Shown in pieces: positions 1 through 10,334 of a DNA stretch of 64,000 bases (positions within the stretch are counted from its first letter, which is position 1; each line of letters begins with the position of its first letter). Under the pieces are notes generated by a model. The model saw nothing but the letters and a program-made list of their open reading frames with translations, was not told the origin of the DNA and searched no databases. The DNA is taken from assembly GCA_037974335.1 (NCBI GenBank), contig CM075760.1, positions 3,450,859-3,514,858 of the forward strand. Reading direction: 5' to 3'. The DNA is from Prionace glauca. Its lineage: Eukaryota > Chordata > Chondrichthyes > Carcharhiniformes > Carcharhinidae. A program made the translations under genes and the position numbers.

Positions 1-101
1 AACTGCCATCCCTGAAACAATTACCAGCAGAAAAAATAAAAAATATTTTAAAAAAACTTACCCACACTTATAATTTAGGTTAGAGGAGGTGGGAGGGTGG
101 G

Positions 102-123
102 ATTCTCTACCAGTGTAGAGAAT
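102..123. repeat. Small perfect inverted repeat
   Basis: Two 9-base arms (ATTCTCTAC / GTAGAGAAT) flank the 4-base loop CAGT. It lies in otherwise unassigned sequence at the left edge of the window. No gene or terminator role can be supported. Confidence 0.6.
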
Positions 124-199
124 CGGGCATCCTCTCTACACTAATTTATAGGGTTAGGGGCCCGGAAAAAAAAACTACAACTACCGGTGGAAATTCAGG

Positions 200-1260
200 T
201 GGAAATCTGCCCATTATTTTTTGCTTCCAAAGTGATAACCTCATTTTACCCAAATTATACTGCATCTGCCATTGATTATCCCTCTCACCCAAACTATCCA
301 TTCTAAAGGATCTCTGCATCCTCGTCACAGTTCACCCTCCCGCCCTACTTTGTATCATCTGCAATCTTTGAGATCTTACATTTTGCTCCCACATCCAAAT
401 CACATATGTATATTGTGAATAGCTGGGATCTCAGTGCCGATAACTGTGGCACTCCAGCAATTAATGTCTGCCAATTTGAAAAACATCCCTCAATTCCCAC
501 TCCTTGATTCCTCTCTGCCAACCGGTTTTCAATCCATCTCAAGGCACTTTCCAAAAACTTATGTGCTTTAATCTTCATGGTAATCTCATATGTAGGACTT
601 TGTAAAACCCTTTGTAAACAAACATACCACATCGACTGGCTCCACCTTGTCAACTCTACTGGCTACATCATCAAAGATTTGCAACAATTTTGTCAAGCTT
701 CATTTCTGTTTCATAAATCCATGGTTACTCCGTCTGATACTGCCACTGTTTTCTAAATGTTCTGCTCTAAATTCGTCGAAAATGGATTGGAGAATGGTCT
801 CCATTACCGATGCTAAACTTACTGGTCTCCAATTCCCCGTTTTCTGTACCTCCCTTTTTGAAAATCGGAGTGATATTCACTACTCTCCAATCTGCAGGAA
901 CAGTTCAGAGTCTGCAGGATCCTGGAAGATAACCATCTAATATTTCTAGAGCTATGTTTTTAAGTACTCTGGAATGTCGATTATCAGGCTATGGGGATTG
1001 ATCTGTTTTCATTTCCATCAACTTTAGCAGCACCATTTCTCTGCGAATGTTGATCTCCCTCAGTTTTCCCTCTCACTAAATCTTGCATTCTCCAGCATTT
1101 CTGGCATTTGACTTGTGCCCTGTTTTGTGAAGACAAAACCTAAGAATGTGTACAGGTGCACGGCCATTTCTTTGTCCCCTATTATAGACTCCCCCGGTTT
1201 TTGTCTGCAGAAACGGAACCTGGATATGAATCTTTTGATTCATCATGGGCTGGGCTCATT
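200..1260 (-). mobile_element. Old CR1-type LINE relic (reverse transcriptase part)
   Basis: Read on the minus strand, broken frames resemble a CR1-clade reverse transcriptase. GVPQLSALRSQLFTIYI followed by DLD matches the usual GVPQGSVLGPxLFxIYIxDL block, and IADDTK matches the catalytic FADDTK motif. The part from about 200 to 320 corresponds to the region just after the catalytic block, and 650-1260 to the fingers and linker upstream of it. Many stops and frame slips show long decay. No tail repeat is visible, so the 3' boundary is uncertain. Confidence 0.75.
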
Positions 1261-1360
1261 GAATGACTGTAGCATTTTACTGAAGCTCCAACACCCACCC
1301 CAAAGGATAGGATCCTCCAGTTCCATCCTCACCCCAACAAATACAAAATAATGCCTGAGA

Positions 1361-1562
1361 GTGTGATAGAGGTAGGTTCAATATACACATTCGAAAGTGA
1401 ATTGTACGTCATATGTAAAACGGAGAATGAATAGGATCATAGGAAGACATTGAGGAAATAATACGTGGCAAGTTGCTTACTCAGAGAGCCAGAGCGGTCA
1501 GCATGGCTCAAATGACTTTCAGCGCAGAAACAAGTCTGTGATACTCTGATATGCGCAGCGAT
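1361..1562. other. Unassigned sequence
   Basis: No gene, RNA or repeat family recognised here. Together with 1700-2475 this is AT-rich spacer. Confidence 0.4.
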
Positions 1563-1700
1563 TCAACAGCCATGTGGTTGACTCTTAAATTCCCTTGCGG
1601 GACGTTTAGTTGAAGGACAATTATAGATGGACAACATCTGCTGGCCCAGCAGATGCTGGCCCAACATGTTGCTGGCCCAGCAACATGCCATGAAAGAGAA
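1563..1700 (+). repeat. Fragment of a dispersed repeat with two perfect palindromes
   Basis: The words CATGTGGTTGACTCTTAAAT and GCTGGCCCAGCA match the 3' part of the same dispersed repeat that hosts the Penelope-like insertion at 6785-8372. Inside it are two perfect palindromes: 1635-1655 (10-bp arms, one-base centre) and 1665-1687 (11-bp arms, one-base centre). Both are built around the repeat's TGCTGGCCCA word. The mobile class of the repeat is not known to me. Confidence 0.6.
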
Positions 1701-2475
1701 AAAGAACACAAGTATCTGCACTTGATTCAAAAGTAATCTACTTCACTGAATTTCTGTCTTCAGGATCACAGAATTGTTGCGACACTAAAGGAGGGAACTT
1801 AGCCCCTAGCGTCTGTATTGTCTCTCCAATCTAGTAGTCAGATAAAAATACACCGTCACCAAGATGTGATCGTTAAAAGTGCAAGGATATCCCCAACATT
1901 CTCTTGGCGAAATTCCGCTAATGATGGCTAAAAATTGATGTGAACGAATCAATGGACTAAATTAAAGGGATGAAATATTCAACCACATGTGATATAGCAC
2001 CAATCAGATTCATCTATCCAACCATCCATCATTCTGTTCATTGATTATTCTAATGATTTTGTCCTTCATCTATCTATATGTACTGACAACCAAATATTAG
2101 TAATTCTTCAATGCTGCATTTATCCCTTGTTTCACGCTGATATAGGTAGCTCCCTGTTTCAAAATGTAATCTCTCCCTGAGAGCGAACCAGCAATCTATC
2201 CAACCAGCCCTCCGAGTAGCAACTACCAACAATGACTAATAAGATGCAGCACCATTTTTAGACCCCAACGAATATAATATCCAACGAAAACAAAGTCCTT
2301 AATAAAATTGAACTGGGAACAGAACAAATCCAGGCCAACATGTTCCAATAAATATCACATGTAACTTCTTGCGAAACAGCACACTTTGTAGTTGCAGACT
2401 ATTTGTGGTGGGGTTTGACTTGTAGTAATAGCGAACAGTTCAGGTGACTTTGGTAAGTTGCACGAGGCCATTTGT
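1701..2475. other. Unassigned AT-rich spacer
   Basis: No coding region, RNA or recognisable repeat was found in this stretch on either strand. Confidence 0.4.
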
Positions 2476-2720
2476 TTGATTTGAGTGGATTTGATTTATT
2501 ATTGTCATATATTGTCATATAAGAAATATTGTTTCTTGCATGCTCTACAGACAAACCATACCATTCATAGAGTACATAGAGGAAGGACGAAAGGATAGGG
2601 TGTAGAATATAGGTTTGCATTTACAAATTGGTTGAAGAGAAAGGCCAGCTTGGTATGTGTTCGGAGTATTCAAAAGTCCCATACCAGCAGGGAAGAAGCT
2701 GTTATCGAGTCCAATGGCTT
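2476..2720 (-). mobile_element. L2-type LINE 3' end
   Basis: This matches the better-preserved minus-strand copy at 22110-22700: a TTTGATTTATTATTGTCA word at the 3' edge, then ATTGTTTCTTGC, CATACCATTCATAGAG and GCAGGGAAGAAGCTG. The last encodes, on the minus strand, the LLP-like end found in L2/Maui-type LINE products. Only the extreme 3' end is present. Confidence 0.6.
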
Positions 2721-3727
2721 GTACACATCAATTAAGAGGGTATCACCTTTCGCTTCCTCAGAATATCCCAATACATTTTAGAGGCAATCACGCTATTTTG
2801 ATGGAGAAAATTAACCACTATAAATTCTTAGATTGTATCCTAGTCACAAACAAAATATGTTTCAGAGAAGGAAGGGACAGCATAGGGGAACTGAACAGTA
2901 AGGTAAACAACATAAAGGCAGCAGCGAATCAAAGTGGGAAATTACTTTCTCTATTAATAGGAAGTGTTTCAGGGCGTTTTGCAAAGTCTGACTGTGTTGC
3001 TCCAGAACACACATGGTCGTCGAATCTAAGACCAAGTCCAAAATGTTCTGCATAATTCCACTTGAGCTGCGTATTTTCTGGCTAATTTACAATATCCAAA
3101 AGATTTACTATCCTCTCCTCGTCACTGGTGAGTTGGTGTCACTGGTGAGTCTTACTTTTCTGCAATTATTTTCGTAGCCCACACGATCAATTGTCACTGA
3201 TTGAGAAGAGGAAGCTGACTGTTGTCAGGTAGACTTCGCTGGTTGGAAGCATATAACTTGATAAAAAAAACCGCAGCTGAGACTTGAGATATCCCATGGA
3301 AACCCCATCTATATGGGCCTAAATAACGTCTCTGAAAGCAAACTGACGGAATTGAGTTTCTAACTTCAATAAGTTCAATGGATGTCAATTCTGATAATAG
3401 TTGCACTCATAGATCGCCGTGATATAATGATGTGGGGAAAATGTCTTTGACTGCTTTCAACAATACATTTGTGAATAGAATCGCAACGCTGATCGAAGAC
3501 GAGGCCACTGAATTGTGGGTGATATTCAACTCCTACATCACATTCGCAATACATAAGGAATCCTTCCGTGTGTACATGATTGCATGTGATTCTGCACATA
3601 ACTAGTTGGTCAATACACTTTTTAATCAGTGACTTTGGTGCAGTCCCTTTTGCTTGTTTGCAGTTATGAAAGTCTGTGTTGTGCTTGAGGCTTCTGTATA
3701 CCTAAATTCACGCTATGTCGAATCTGT
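2721..3727. other. Unassigned sequence
   Basis: No gene or repeat family recognised. Open frames here are short and have no domain-like composition. Confidence 0.35.
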
Positions 3728-4548
3728 AAGTATGAAGTTGTCCACTTTGGTAGGAATAATGGTAGGAAGGACTATTACTTACATGGCGAAAAACTGCAGC
3801 GTGCTACGGTGCAGAGGGACCTCGGGGTCCTTGTGCATGAGTCGCAAAAACCCAGCCTGCAGGTGCAGCAGGTGGTCAGGATGGCGAATGGGATGCTGGC
3901 CTTCATAGCGAGGGGGATTGAATATAAAAGTAGGGAGGTCTTGCTGCAATTGTACACGGCATTGGTGAGTCCGCAGCTGGAGTACTGTGTGCAATTTTGG
4001 TCACCGCACTTGCGCAAGGATATTTTGGCCTTGGAGGGAGTGCAGAGGAGGTTTACTAGGCTGATACCGGAGTTGAGGGGGTTGAGCTATGAGGAGAGGC
4101 TGAATAAACTAGGCTTGTACTCATTAGAGTTTAGAAGGATGAGGGGAGATCTCATTGAGACGTATAAGATGATGAATGGGATGGATAGGATAGAGGTGGA
4201 GAGGCTCCTCCCGCTCAGAAAGGACAGTAGGACTAGTGGGCACAGCCTCAAGATAAGGGGGAGGGGGCAGTTTAGTACGGAGTTGAGGGGGAACTTCTTC
4301 ACTCAAAGGGTGGTGAATCACGGGAATTCTCTTCCCGTTGAAGTGGTGGAGGCTGTCTCGCTAAATATATTTAAGACGCGAGTAGATAGGTTTTTGGTAG
4401 GCAAGGGGATTAAGGGTTATGGGGAGAAGGCGGGAAAGTGGAACTGAGCCACGACAGATCAGCCATGATCTTATTGAATGGCGGGGCAGGCTCGAAGGGC
4501 TAGATGGCCTACTCCTGCTCCTATTTCTTATGTTCTTATGTTCTTGTG
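3728..4548 (+). mobile_element. CR1-A LINE, 3' end
   Basis: A 5'-truncated CR1-clade LINE that keeps the end of ORF2. Readable blocks are LEYCVQFWSPHLRKDIL, GVQRRFTRLIPELRG, RRMRGDLIETYK and FFTQRVVN, ending in a stop near 4447. The 3' UTR contains AATGGCGGGGCAGGCTCGAA and ends in the 8-bp tail repeat TTCTTATG at about 4528-4545. The frame after the truncation point is open, so the copy is fairly young. Confidence 0.93.
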
Positions 4549-4784
4549 TAAGGCAAAACAGCTATCTAATCAATATTGTGAAACACGTCTATGGCAAATG
4601 TGAGGAATCTGTGAACTGGGGTAGCGCATCCATTCACCTCGTGATGTTCTTCAAAGTTTTGATCTGTTCATTGTCTTAATAGTAATAAAGACTTTGGAAG
4701 AAATTAGATGAATAACATAAACATGACAAGGGGGAGAATTGAAGAGATTGACATTTGCCTGATGTTTTCTTCCCGTTGTATATT
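4549..4784. other. Unassigned sequence
   Basis: Spacer between a CR1 tail and the 38-bp minisatellite; nothing recognised. Confidence 0.35.
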
Positions 4785-5260
4785 GAGATGTAAACGATGT
4801 CATTTTTGCAATGCCACTTATTCTAATACTACTAATTGTGATGTGATCGTTGCTGTTATATTTTAATGTCACATATTTTAAATGTATATTTGGGATGTGC
4901 CAAAATTGTAATTCCAATGTCACATACTGAGATGTTGTCGTTGATATTATAATGCCACATATTCTGATGTTGAGGTGTGATCAGTGTTGTAATTGTAATG
5001 TCACACATTGAGATGTGGTTGAAGCTGTTATTCTAATTTCACACATTGAGATTTGATTGACGCTGCCATTCTAAAGCGGTATAGAGATGTTATCAAAGCC
5101 GTTACTCTAATACCACATATTGAGATAGGATCGTTACTGGTATTTAAATGTCATACATTGAGATGGAAATGATGATGTTATCCCACTACCTTATATTCTA
5201 ATATCCAAATAACATGTTAATGATGTTGCTATTCTGATGTCAGACATCGAAATGACATCA
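4785..5260. repeat. Diverged 38-bp minisatellite
   Basis: The word TCACACATTGAGATGTG recurs in drifted form. GAGAT-type anchors fall at about 4891, 4929, 4972, 5010, 5048, 5084, 5122 and 5160, giving spacings of 38, 43, 38, 38, 36, 38 and 38. Weaker copies extend to about 4785 and 5250. Units also share a TTATTCTAATGTCACA block. Divergence between units is high, so the array is old. Confidence 0.75.
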
Positions 5261-6784
5261 ATGTTGTTATATTTAGATCATATGTGTGGGTTTTGAGATG
5301 TCTGGTGATCCAACATTAAGTATGGGTAAAATTATATCATCAAAATCACATATGGTCTAAAACCTGTAAACAAACCACTTGTTTGTCAAACTCATCCAGT
5401 ACTGACGGATATGAACTATCTGAGGATTCAAAGAGAATCAGAAGTTCAAAAATATCCTGCACTTGGATGTGCCATGTATGAATTGATTCAATGGATCTTC
5501 CACTTGATGTCGGTGAACTTTGAAGATCAGGCTAATGGAACAAGGAAGTAGATCCAACAACGACCTCGCGACATTTTGCTGCATATATGTTTTTTCCCTT
5601 TGACAGGTCGCCTTTCCTTCTCTACCTCACTAATATTGTAAATTCCCTACCATCATTGGTCCCTTTTACCCTGCTTATAAAATTACCCAATCCAGTGCGA
5701 AGAAGTGTTTCAATAAAACATTCCTGACATCTCCACTCGTAGTTAGTGAATTTATGCTTCATATCTCTGAGTGGTCCCTTTCCCATATCGACTTTATTTT
5801 TTAAAATTATATCTGAGGTAGTCGTTTTTTTTACTTTGGATTTTCTGTTCCTTCTGAATTCCATTTCATTGTTCCATTTGAAGACCCAACTGCATTCTGT
5901 ACATATTAAATGCATGCGGCGCCGAATACAAGCAGGATTGGACTGTGTTTGTGAAGGGACTGAGAAATAAATCATAGCTGAAAAGGGAGGATTCAGAGAA
6001 AAGAGTCAAGTGTTCAACGAGATGATGTTTAATAAATTCTGGGTGAAAAACATACACAAATGTTTGAAACAATAAACGAGAATGTAATGGAATAATTAGC
6101 TGTAAGCAGACATACGAGTTAGCTGGAATAACAATGCAAGTATTATGTTCACAATCCTTGCGCTGTTAAACTTACTGCAAACAATATAAACGCTTTTTTA
6201 AAAAAAACACCGTTTCCTGTCCGGGAAACCAGAAATTAAATTTACTTGAAAGAAATCTCCGAAAGCCTGTTTTAGTATAATATGACGAAAGTGATACTTT
6301 TTTACCATCTGCTGGCGACTCCCAACTACTGCAGGCGACGGTTTCTCGAGTCTGAGTTCACTTACTCACTTCGGAACCCGTTGCTGAAGTGTGCATATTG
6401 GACAAAATTGTCTGGGATTGAAGTTTGCAACAAGATCTCGCCGAGCGTTTTTGCCCATTTGTCAGCAGATACGGCTCTGTTATTCTTTCGTGTAGGAGAT
6501 AGTATCTGGAAATTTCAGATGGAATTATTTCAGGCTGAAATTTATACATTTGGTGGAGATGTCAGACACAGATCCAATCCTGAATGGGAGTTTCTGAAAT
6601 GGGCTGAACTCTGTAATTTACTGGCCAGACATTGCCGATTTTTAATTTTAAACAATGGACCTTTCGAAAGGTTTTCTATGTTTCCAAGAGAGTGTTTGAA
6701 AGTACGCGGATGGGACATGACACGAATCTATAAACCCAGAAACTCGGCTAATGTTCTATAGTATTGGTTTCAAACCCCATCATG
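5261..6784. other. Unassigned sequence
   Basis: About 1.5 kb with no recognised gene. A plus-strand open frame at 6282-6761 (159 codons) shows no motif, signal peptide or domain I know and is best read as chance. AT-rich runs are common. Confidence 0.35.
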
Positions 6785-6853
6785 GCAAGTGATAGAATTT
6801 GAGTTCAATGAAAAATATCTGGAATTAAAACTTACTAATGACCATGATACGAT

Positions 6854-8171
6854 GTGTAATTTCACAATGCTCCACTTCTCCAGCTTCCACCCTAAACATG
6901 TTAAAGAAGCCATCCCCTATGGACAAGCCCTCCGTATACACAGGATTTGCTCAGATGAGGAGGATCGCGACAGACACCTCCAGACCCTGAAAGATGCCCT
7001 CATAAGAACAGGATATGGTCGTCGAGTCATTGATCGACAGTTCCGATGCGCCACAGCGAAAACCGCACCGATCTCCTCAGAAGACAAACACGGAACAAGG
7101 TGGACAAAGTCGTCCAGTATTTCCCTGGGGCGGAGAAGCTACGACATCTTCTCCGGAGTCTTCAACATATCATTGATGAAGACGAACATCTCGCCAGGGC
7201 TATCCCCACACCCCCACTTCTTGCCTTCAGACAACCACGCAACCTCAAACAGACCATTGTTCACAGCAAACTACCCAGCCTTCAGGAGAACAGTGACCAC
7301 AATACCACACAACCCTGTCACAGCAACCTCTGCAAGACATGCCGGATCATCGACATGGATACCATCATCACACGTGAGAATACCATCCACCAGGTACATG
7401 GTAAATATTCTTGCAACTCGGCCAATGTTGTCTATCTGATACATTGCAAGAAAGGACGTCCCGAAGCATGGTACATTGGGGAGACCATGCAGGTGCTACG
7501 ACAAACCACAAGGTGGACAGAGTACCCTTCGTCGTCCAGTACTTCCCCGGAGCGGAGAAGCTACGACATCTTCTCCGGAGTCTTCAACATATCACTGATG
7601 AAGACGAACATCTCGCCAGGGCCATCCCCACACCCCGATGAACAAACATCGCTCGACAATCACCAGACAAGGCTGTTCCCTTCCTGTTGGCGAACACTTC
7701 AGTGGTCACGGGCATTCAACCTCTGACCTTCGGGTAAGCATTCTCCAAGGCGGCCTTCACAACACACGACAGAGCAGAGTCGCTGAACAGAGACTGATAG
7801 CCAAGTTCCACACACATGAGGACGGTCTCAACAGGGATCTTGGGTTCATGTCACACTATCTGTAACCCCCGTGACTTGCCTGGGTTTGTAAAACCTCACT
7901 TACTGTACTGTCTGGAGACAATACACATCTCTTTAAACTGTGATCAGTGCTCCTTCCACTCACATTGTCGGCCACTTTAAGACTTGAACAGCAGGTTAGG
8001 TGTAAGGATTCGCATTCTAATCAGTAATCTGTAAACTGTCTGTGCTTGAAATGCTCTGTCTGAGGTCAGAACTCTCCATTCACCAGAAGAAGAGGGAAAT
8101 CTCGAAAGCTAGTGAGTTTACTATCAAATAAATCGGTTGGACTTAAACCTGGTATTGTCAGACTTTTTATT
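6854..8171 (+). mobile_element. Penelope-like retroelement (GIY-YIG type), 3' part
   Basis: This is a 5'-truncated Penelope-like element of the group that carries a GIY-YIG endonuclease. Blocks in order are: the end of the reverse transcriptase region (AIPYGQALRIHRICSDEEDR, TGYGRRVIDRQF), a linker with CHSNLCKTCRII, and the endonuclease core NVVYLIHC near 7423-7447 and WYIGET at 7469-7486. A conserved C-terminal block ends GFMSHYL near 7863. The 3' UTR ends with AAATAAATCGGTTGGACTTA and CTGGTATTGTCAGAC. A 118-base stretch (7097-7214) recurs at 7510-7636. The copy is broken in several places. A 10-bp target-site duplication bounds it. Confidence 0.88.
8084..8107 (+). other. Decayed hammerhead-ribozyme-like core in the Penelope-like 3' end
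   Basis: Penelope-like elements are known to carry hammerhead motifs. Here CAGAAGA (8084-8090) stands where CUGAUGA is expected. It is followed by a short AGA...TCT stem and CGAAA (8103-8107), then GCTAGTG. Spacing and the GAAA box fit, but the catalytic CUGAUGA box is altered, so activity is unlikely. Confidence 0.5.
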
Positions 8172-8372
8172 ATGATACGATTGCCAGAAATACTAACCTA
8201 GTTCATTAACGTCTTTTAGGGAAGAAAATTTGCCATCATTTCTTGGTTTGGCATTTTTGTGACTCCAGAGCTACTGAAGTGTGTTGACTCTCCATTGTCC
8301 TCAGGCATCTAGGGAATAACAAAAAATGCTGGCCAGCCAGGGACTCTTATGTCCCACAAATGAAATTAAAAG

Positions 8373-9179
8373 AAAGACACCGGTTATTTGAACATTGAAA
8401 TTAAAAACATTTTATGCCACATATTTCATTCCTTTGCATCATTGCAACATTAATTAACATTGTGCCCGTTCCCAATCACAAAACGAGATTTGTACCAACT
8501 TCCCATTTTACAGTTTTTGATCTAAACTTTTACATGTTACAATGGAACAGAGAAAACAGAGTCAAATCCTCCACCTCCACTCTTCCTACCTTGGTGAAAC
8601 TGATGTTTTCCTCCACCCAAACAGCAGCAAATCAAGAGGTTTGTTTGAGTTGTTTAAATTCCTGAAGGTCAATCAAGTCATTTACTCCCTAGCAAGAGGA
8701 AATCTTTGCTCTTTGTCATCACTTCTCATTTCCATTACAGAATTATATGAGTCGATTGATCAAACCGTCTCTTCACCGAAACTCCAGGGCTTCAGTGCAA
8801 AGCTGGATCTGATCTGTGAATTGAAAACCACAAACCGAGATTGAAGTGGATCTATCTGTTGGATTCATTCACATTTATTCGGATATTCATTCTCTGAACG
8901 TTGGAATTGTGACCATTCACCCTGAGTCTGCAGTCAACTCCAATTTTGAAAAAAGAATCCTGCCCCTTTATTCATCAATCACATTCCGTTATCTATGAAA
9001 CTATTATCCACATTTGCACAGTGCAGGACGACCAGGAACTGAAGAACCAGTTTTAGATCCCATTTCCCAATTAACTTCCCAACGCCAGGCTGCAGAAACA
9101 TTCGCTCCGCAGAGAAATGTGTCTGTTTCGTTTAGAGTGTAAGGCTCAGCTATTTGATTTATTTTTTAACTATCCCTAG
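8373..9179. other. Unassigned sequence
   Basis: AT-rich spacer; no gene, RNA or repeat family recognised. Confidence 0.35.
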
Positions 9180-9490
9180 TTTCCCTTCAAAAGGCAGTGG
9201 TGATCTGTCTTTTGAACTGTTGCAGTCCATGTGGTGTTAGGACAGCCGCAGACTTGCTCGGGAGTAAGTTTCGGAATTTTGAACCAGCAACATTGCAGTA
9301 ACGGTGATATTCTTCTCAGGATGGTGAGTAACGGGGAGGGAAAACTCCAAATTGTTGCATTCCCAGGTATTTCTTGCCCTTGTGGATCTAGACGGCGGTG
9401 GCCGTGGATATGGAAGGTTCTGCCTAAAGAGTACTGGTAACTTTCTGTACTGTGTCTCATAGATTGTACATACACTGTTTATCTGTGGTG
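9180..9490 (+). repeat. Possible dispersed repeat, unclassified
   Basis: The layout TTGAACTGTTGCAGTCCATG, then a GGAATTTTGAACCAGCAAC block and TTGCATTCCCAGGTATTTCT resembles a repeat I associate with shark genomic DNA. I cannot name its class, and only one copy is present in this window, so the call rests on recall. Confidence 0.35.
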
Positions 9491-9507
9491 GAGAGAAAAA
9501 ATGACCG

Positions 9508-10192
9508 TGGGAGGTTGAGCAGTTTGGGCTGTTTTCCCTTGAGAGACTGCGGCTGAGGGGGGGGATCTAATAGAGGTTTATAAGATTGTGAAGGGGATAG
9601 ATAGAGTAAATGGTGGTAAGCTTTTTCCGCTATTAGAAATTGATAGAACGAGGGGTCACGGGCTTAGGGTAAGGGGGGCTAGGTATAAGACTAATATCAG
9701 AGGGCAGTTTTTCACACAAAGGGTAGTGGGGATGTGGAATGCACTGCCGAGTAAGGTGGTGGAAGCAGGCACGCTAGGGTTGGTTAAGAGTCACTTGGAC
9801 AGCCACATGAGTGGTCTACATATAGGGGGATATAGCAGGCCTTACTAAACATTGTAGGCTTGGGATTCAGTTTTAGCCTCAGGGATATAGAGTCTTTTTA
9901 ATAATGAATTTTTGTCTCCACAGGCATTTAAGTCCAGCAAGGAGCATGCGTGCGGCAGGTTGTGGTGGGCTGCTCTTGGATGTTGCTTCGGGAGTTGCCT
10001 ACTGCTTCATGTCGTTGGTGTGCGTAAACTGGACCATCTCGAGGGCAACATGACATATTGGACCTCCCTAATCCTCACACATTAGGCATAGACTAAAATC
10101 ATGAATAGGTCACTGACAATGGGATGGCGGCGCGGGCTCATTGGGCCGAAGGGCCTGTTTCCCGTGCTGTGTTGTTCTTTGTTCTTTGTTCA
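9508..10192 (+). mobile_element. CR1-C LINE, 3' end
   Basis: The end of ORF2 is readable at about 9588-9848: GIDRVNGGKLFPLLE, GQFFTQRVVGMWNALPSKVV, HIGGYSR. A long 3' UTR follows, with GGGCCGAAGGGCCTGTTTCC and a tail of TTCTTTG repeats at 10172-10191. The copy at 63228-63905 belongs to the same subfamily. The element is 5'-truncated. Confidence 0.88.
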
Positions 10193-10334
10193 ATCAAAGA
10201 GCTGCTTTCCCAACATATTATCTAATATCAAAAGACACTGTGACCCAGCATTATTCCAGGTAAGGAACTGAAATATTTCTTGACACTGTGTGAACCGTCT
10301 CAAAGAGAGGAAACGATTTAGAATTCCTCATCCA

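Larger units (their letters stand above)
6785..8372 (+). repeat. Dispersed repeat of unknown class, split by a Penelope-like element
   Basis: Left part 6785-6853 (GTGATAGAATTTGAGTTCAA, TCTGGAATTAAAACTTACTA) and right part 8182-8372 (TTTTAGGGAAGAAAATTTGC, then AATGCTGGCCAGCCAGGGAC and TTATGTCCCACAAATG) read as one repeat once the insertion is removed. ATGATACGAT occurs at both junctions (6844-6853 and 8172-8181), a target-site duplication. A shorter relative is at 1563-1700. Its class (SINE, MITE or LINE end) is unresolved. Confidence 0.7.

Noticed and set aside
6282-6761. 159-codon plus-strand frame
   Set aside because: No domain, motif or splice context and no neighbour that explains it; chance is the simplest reading.
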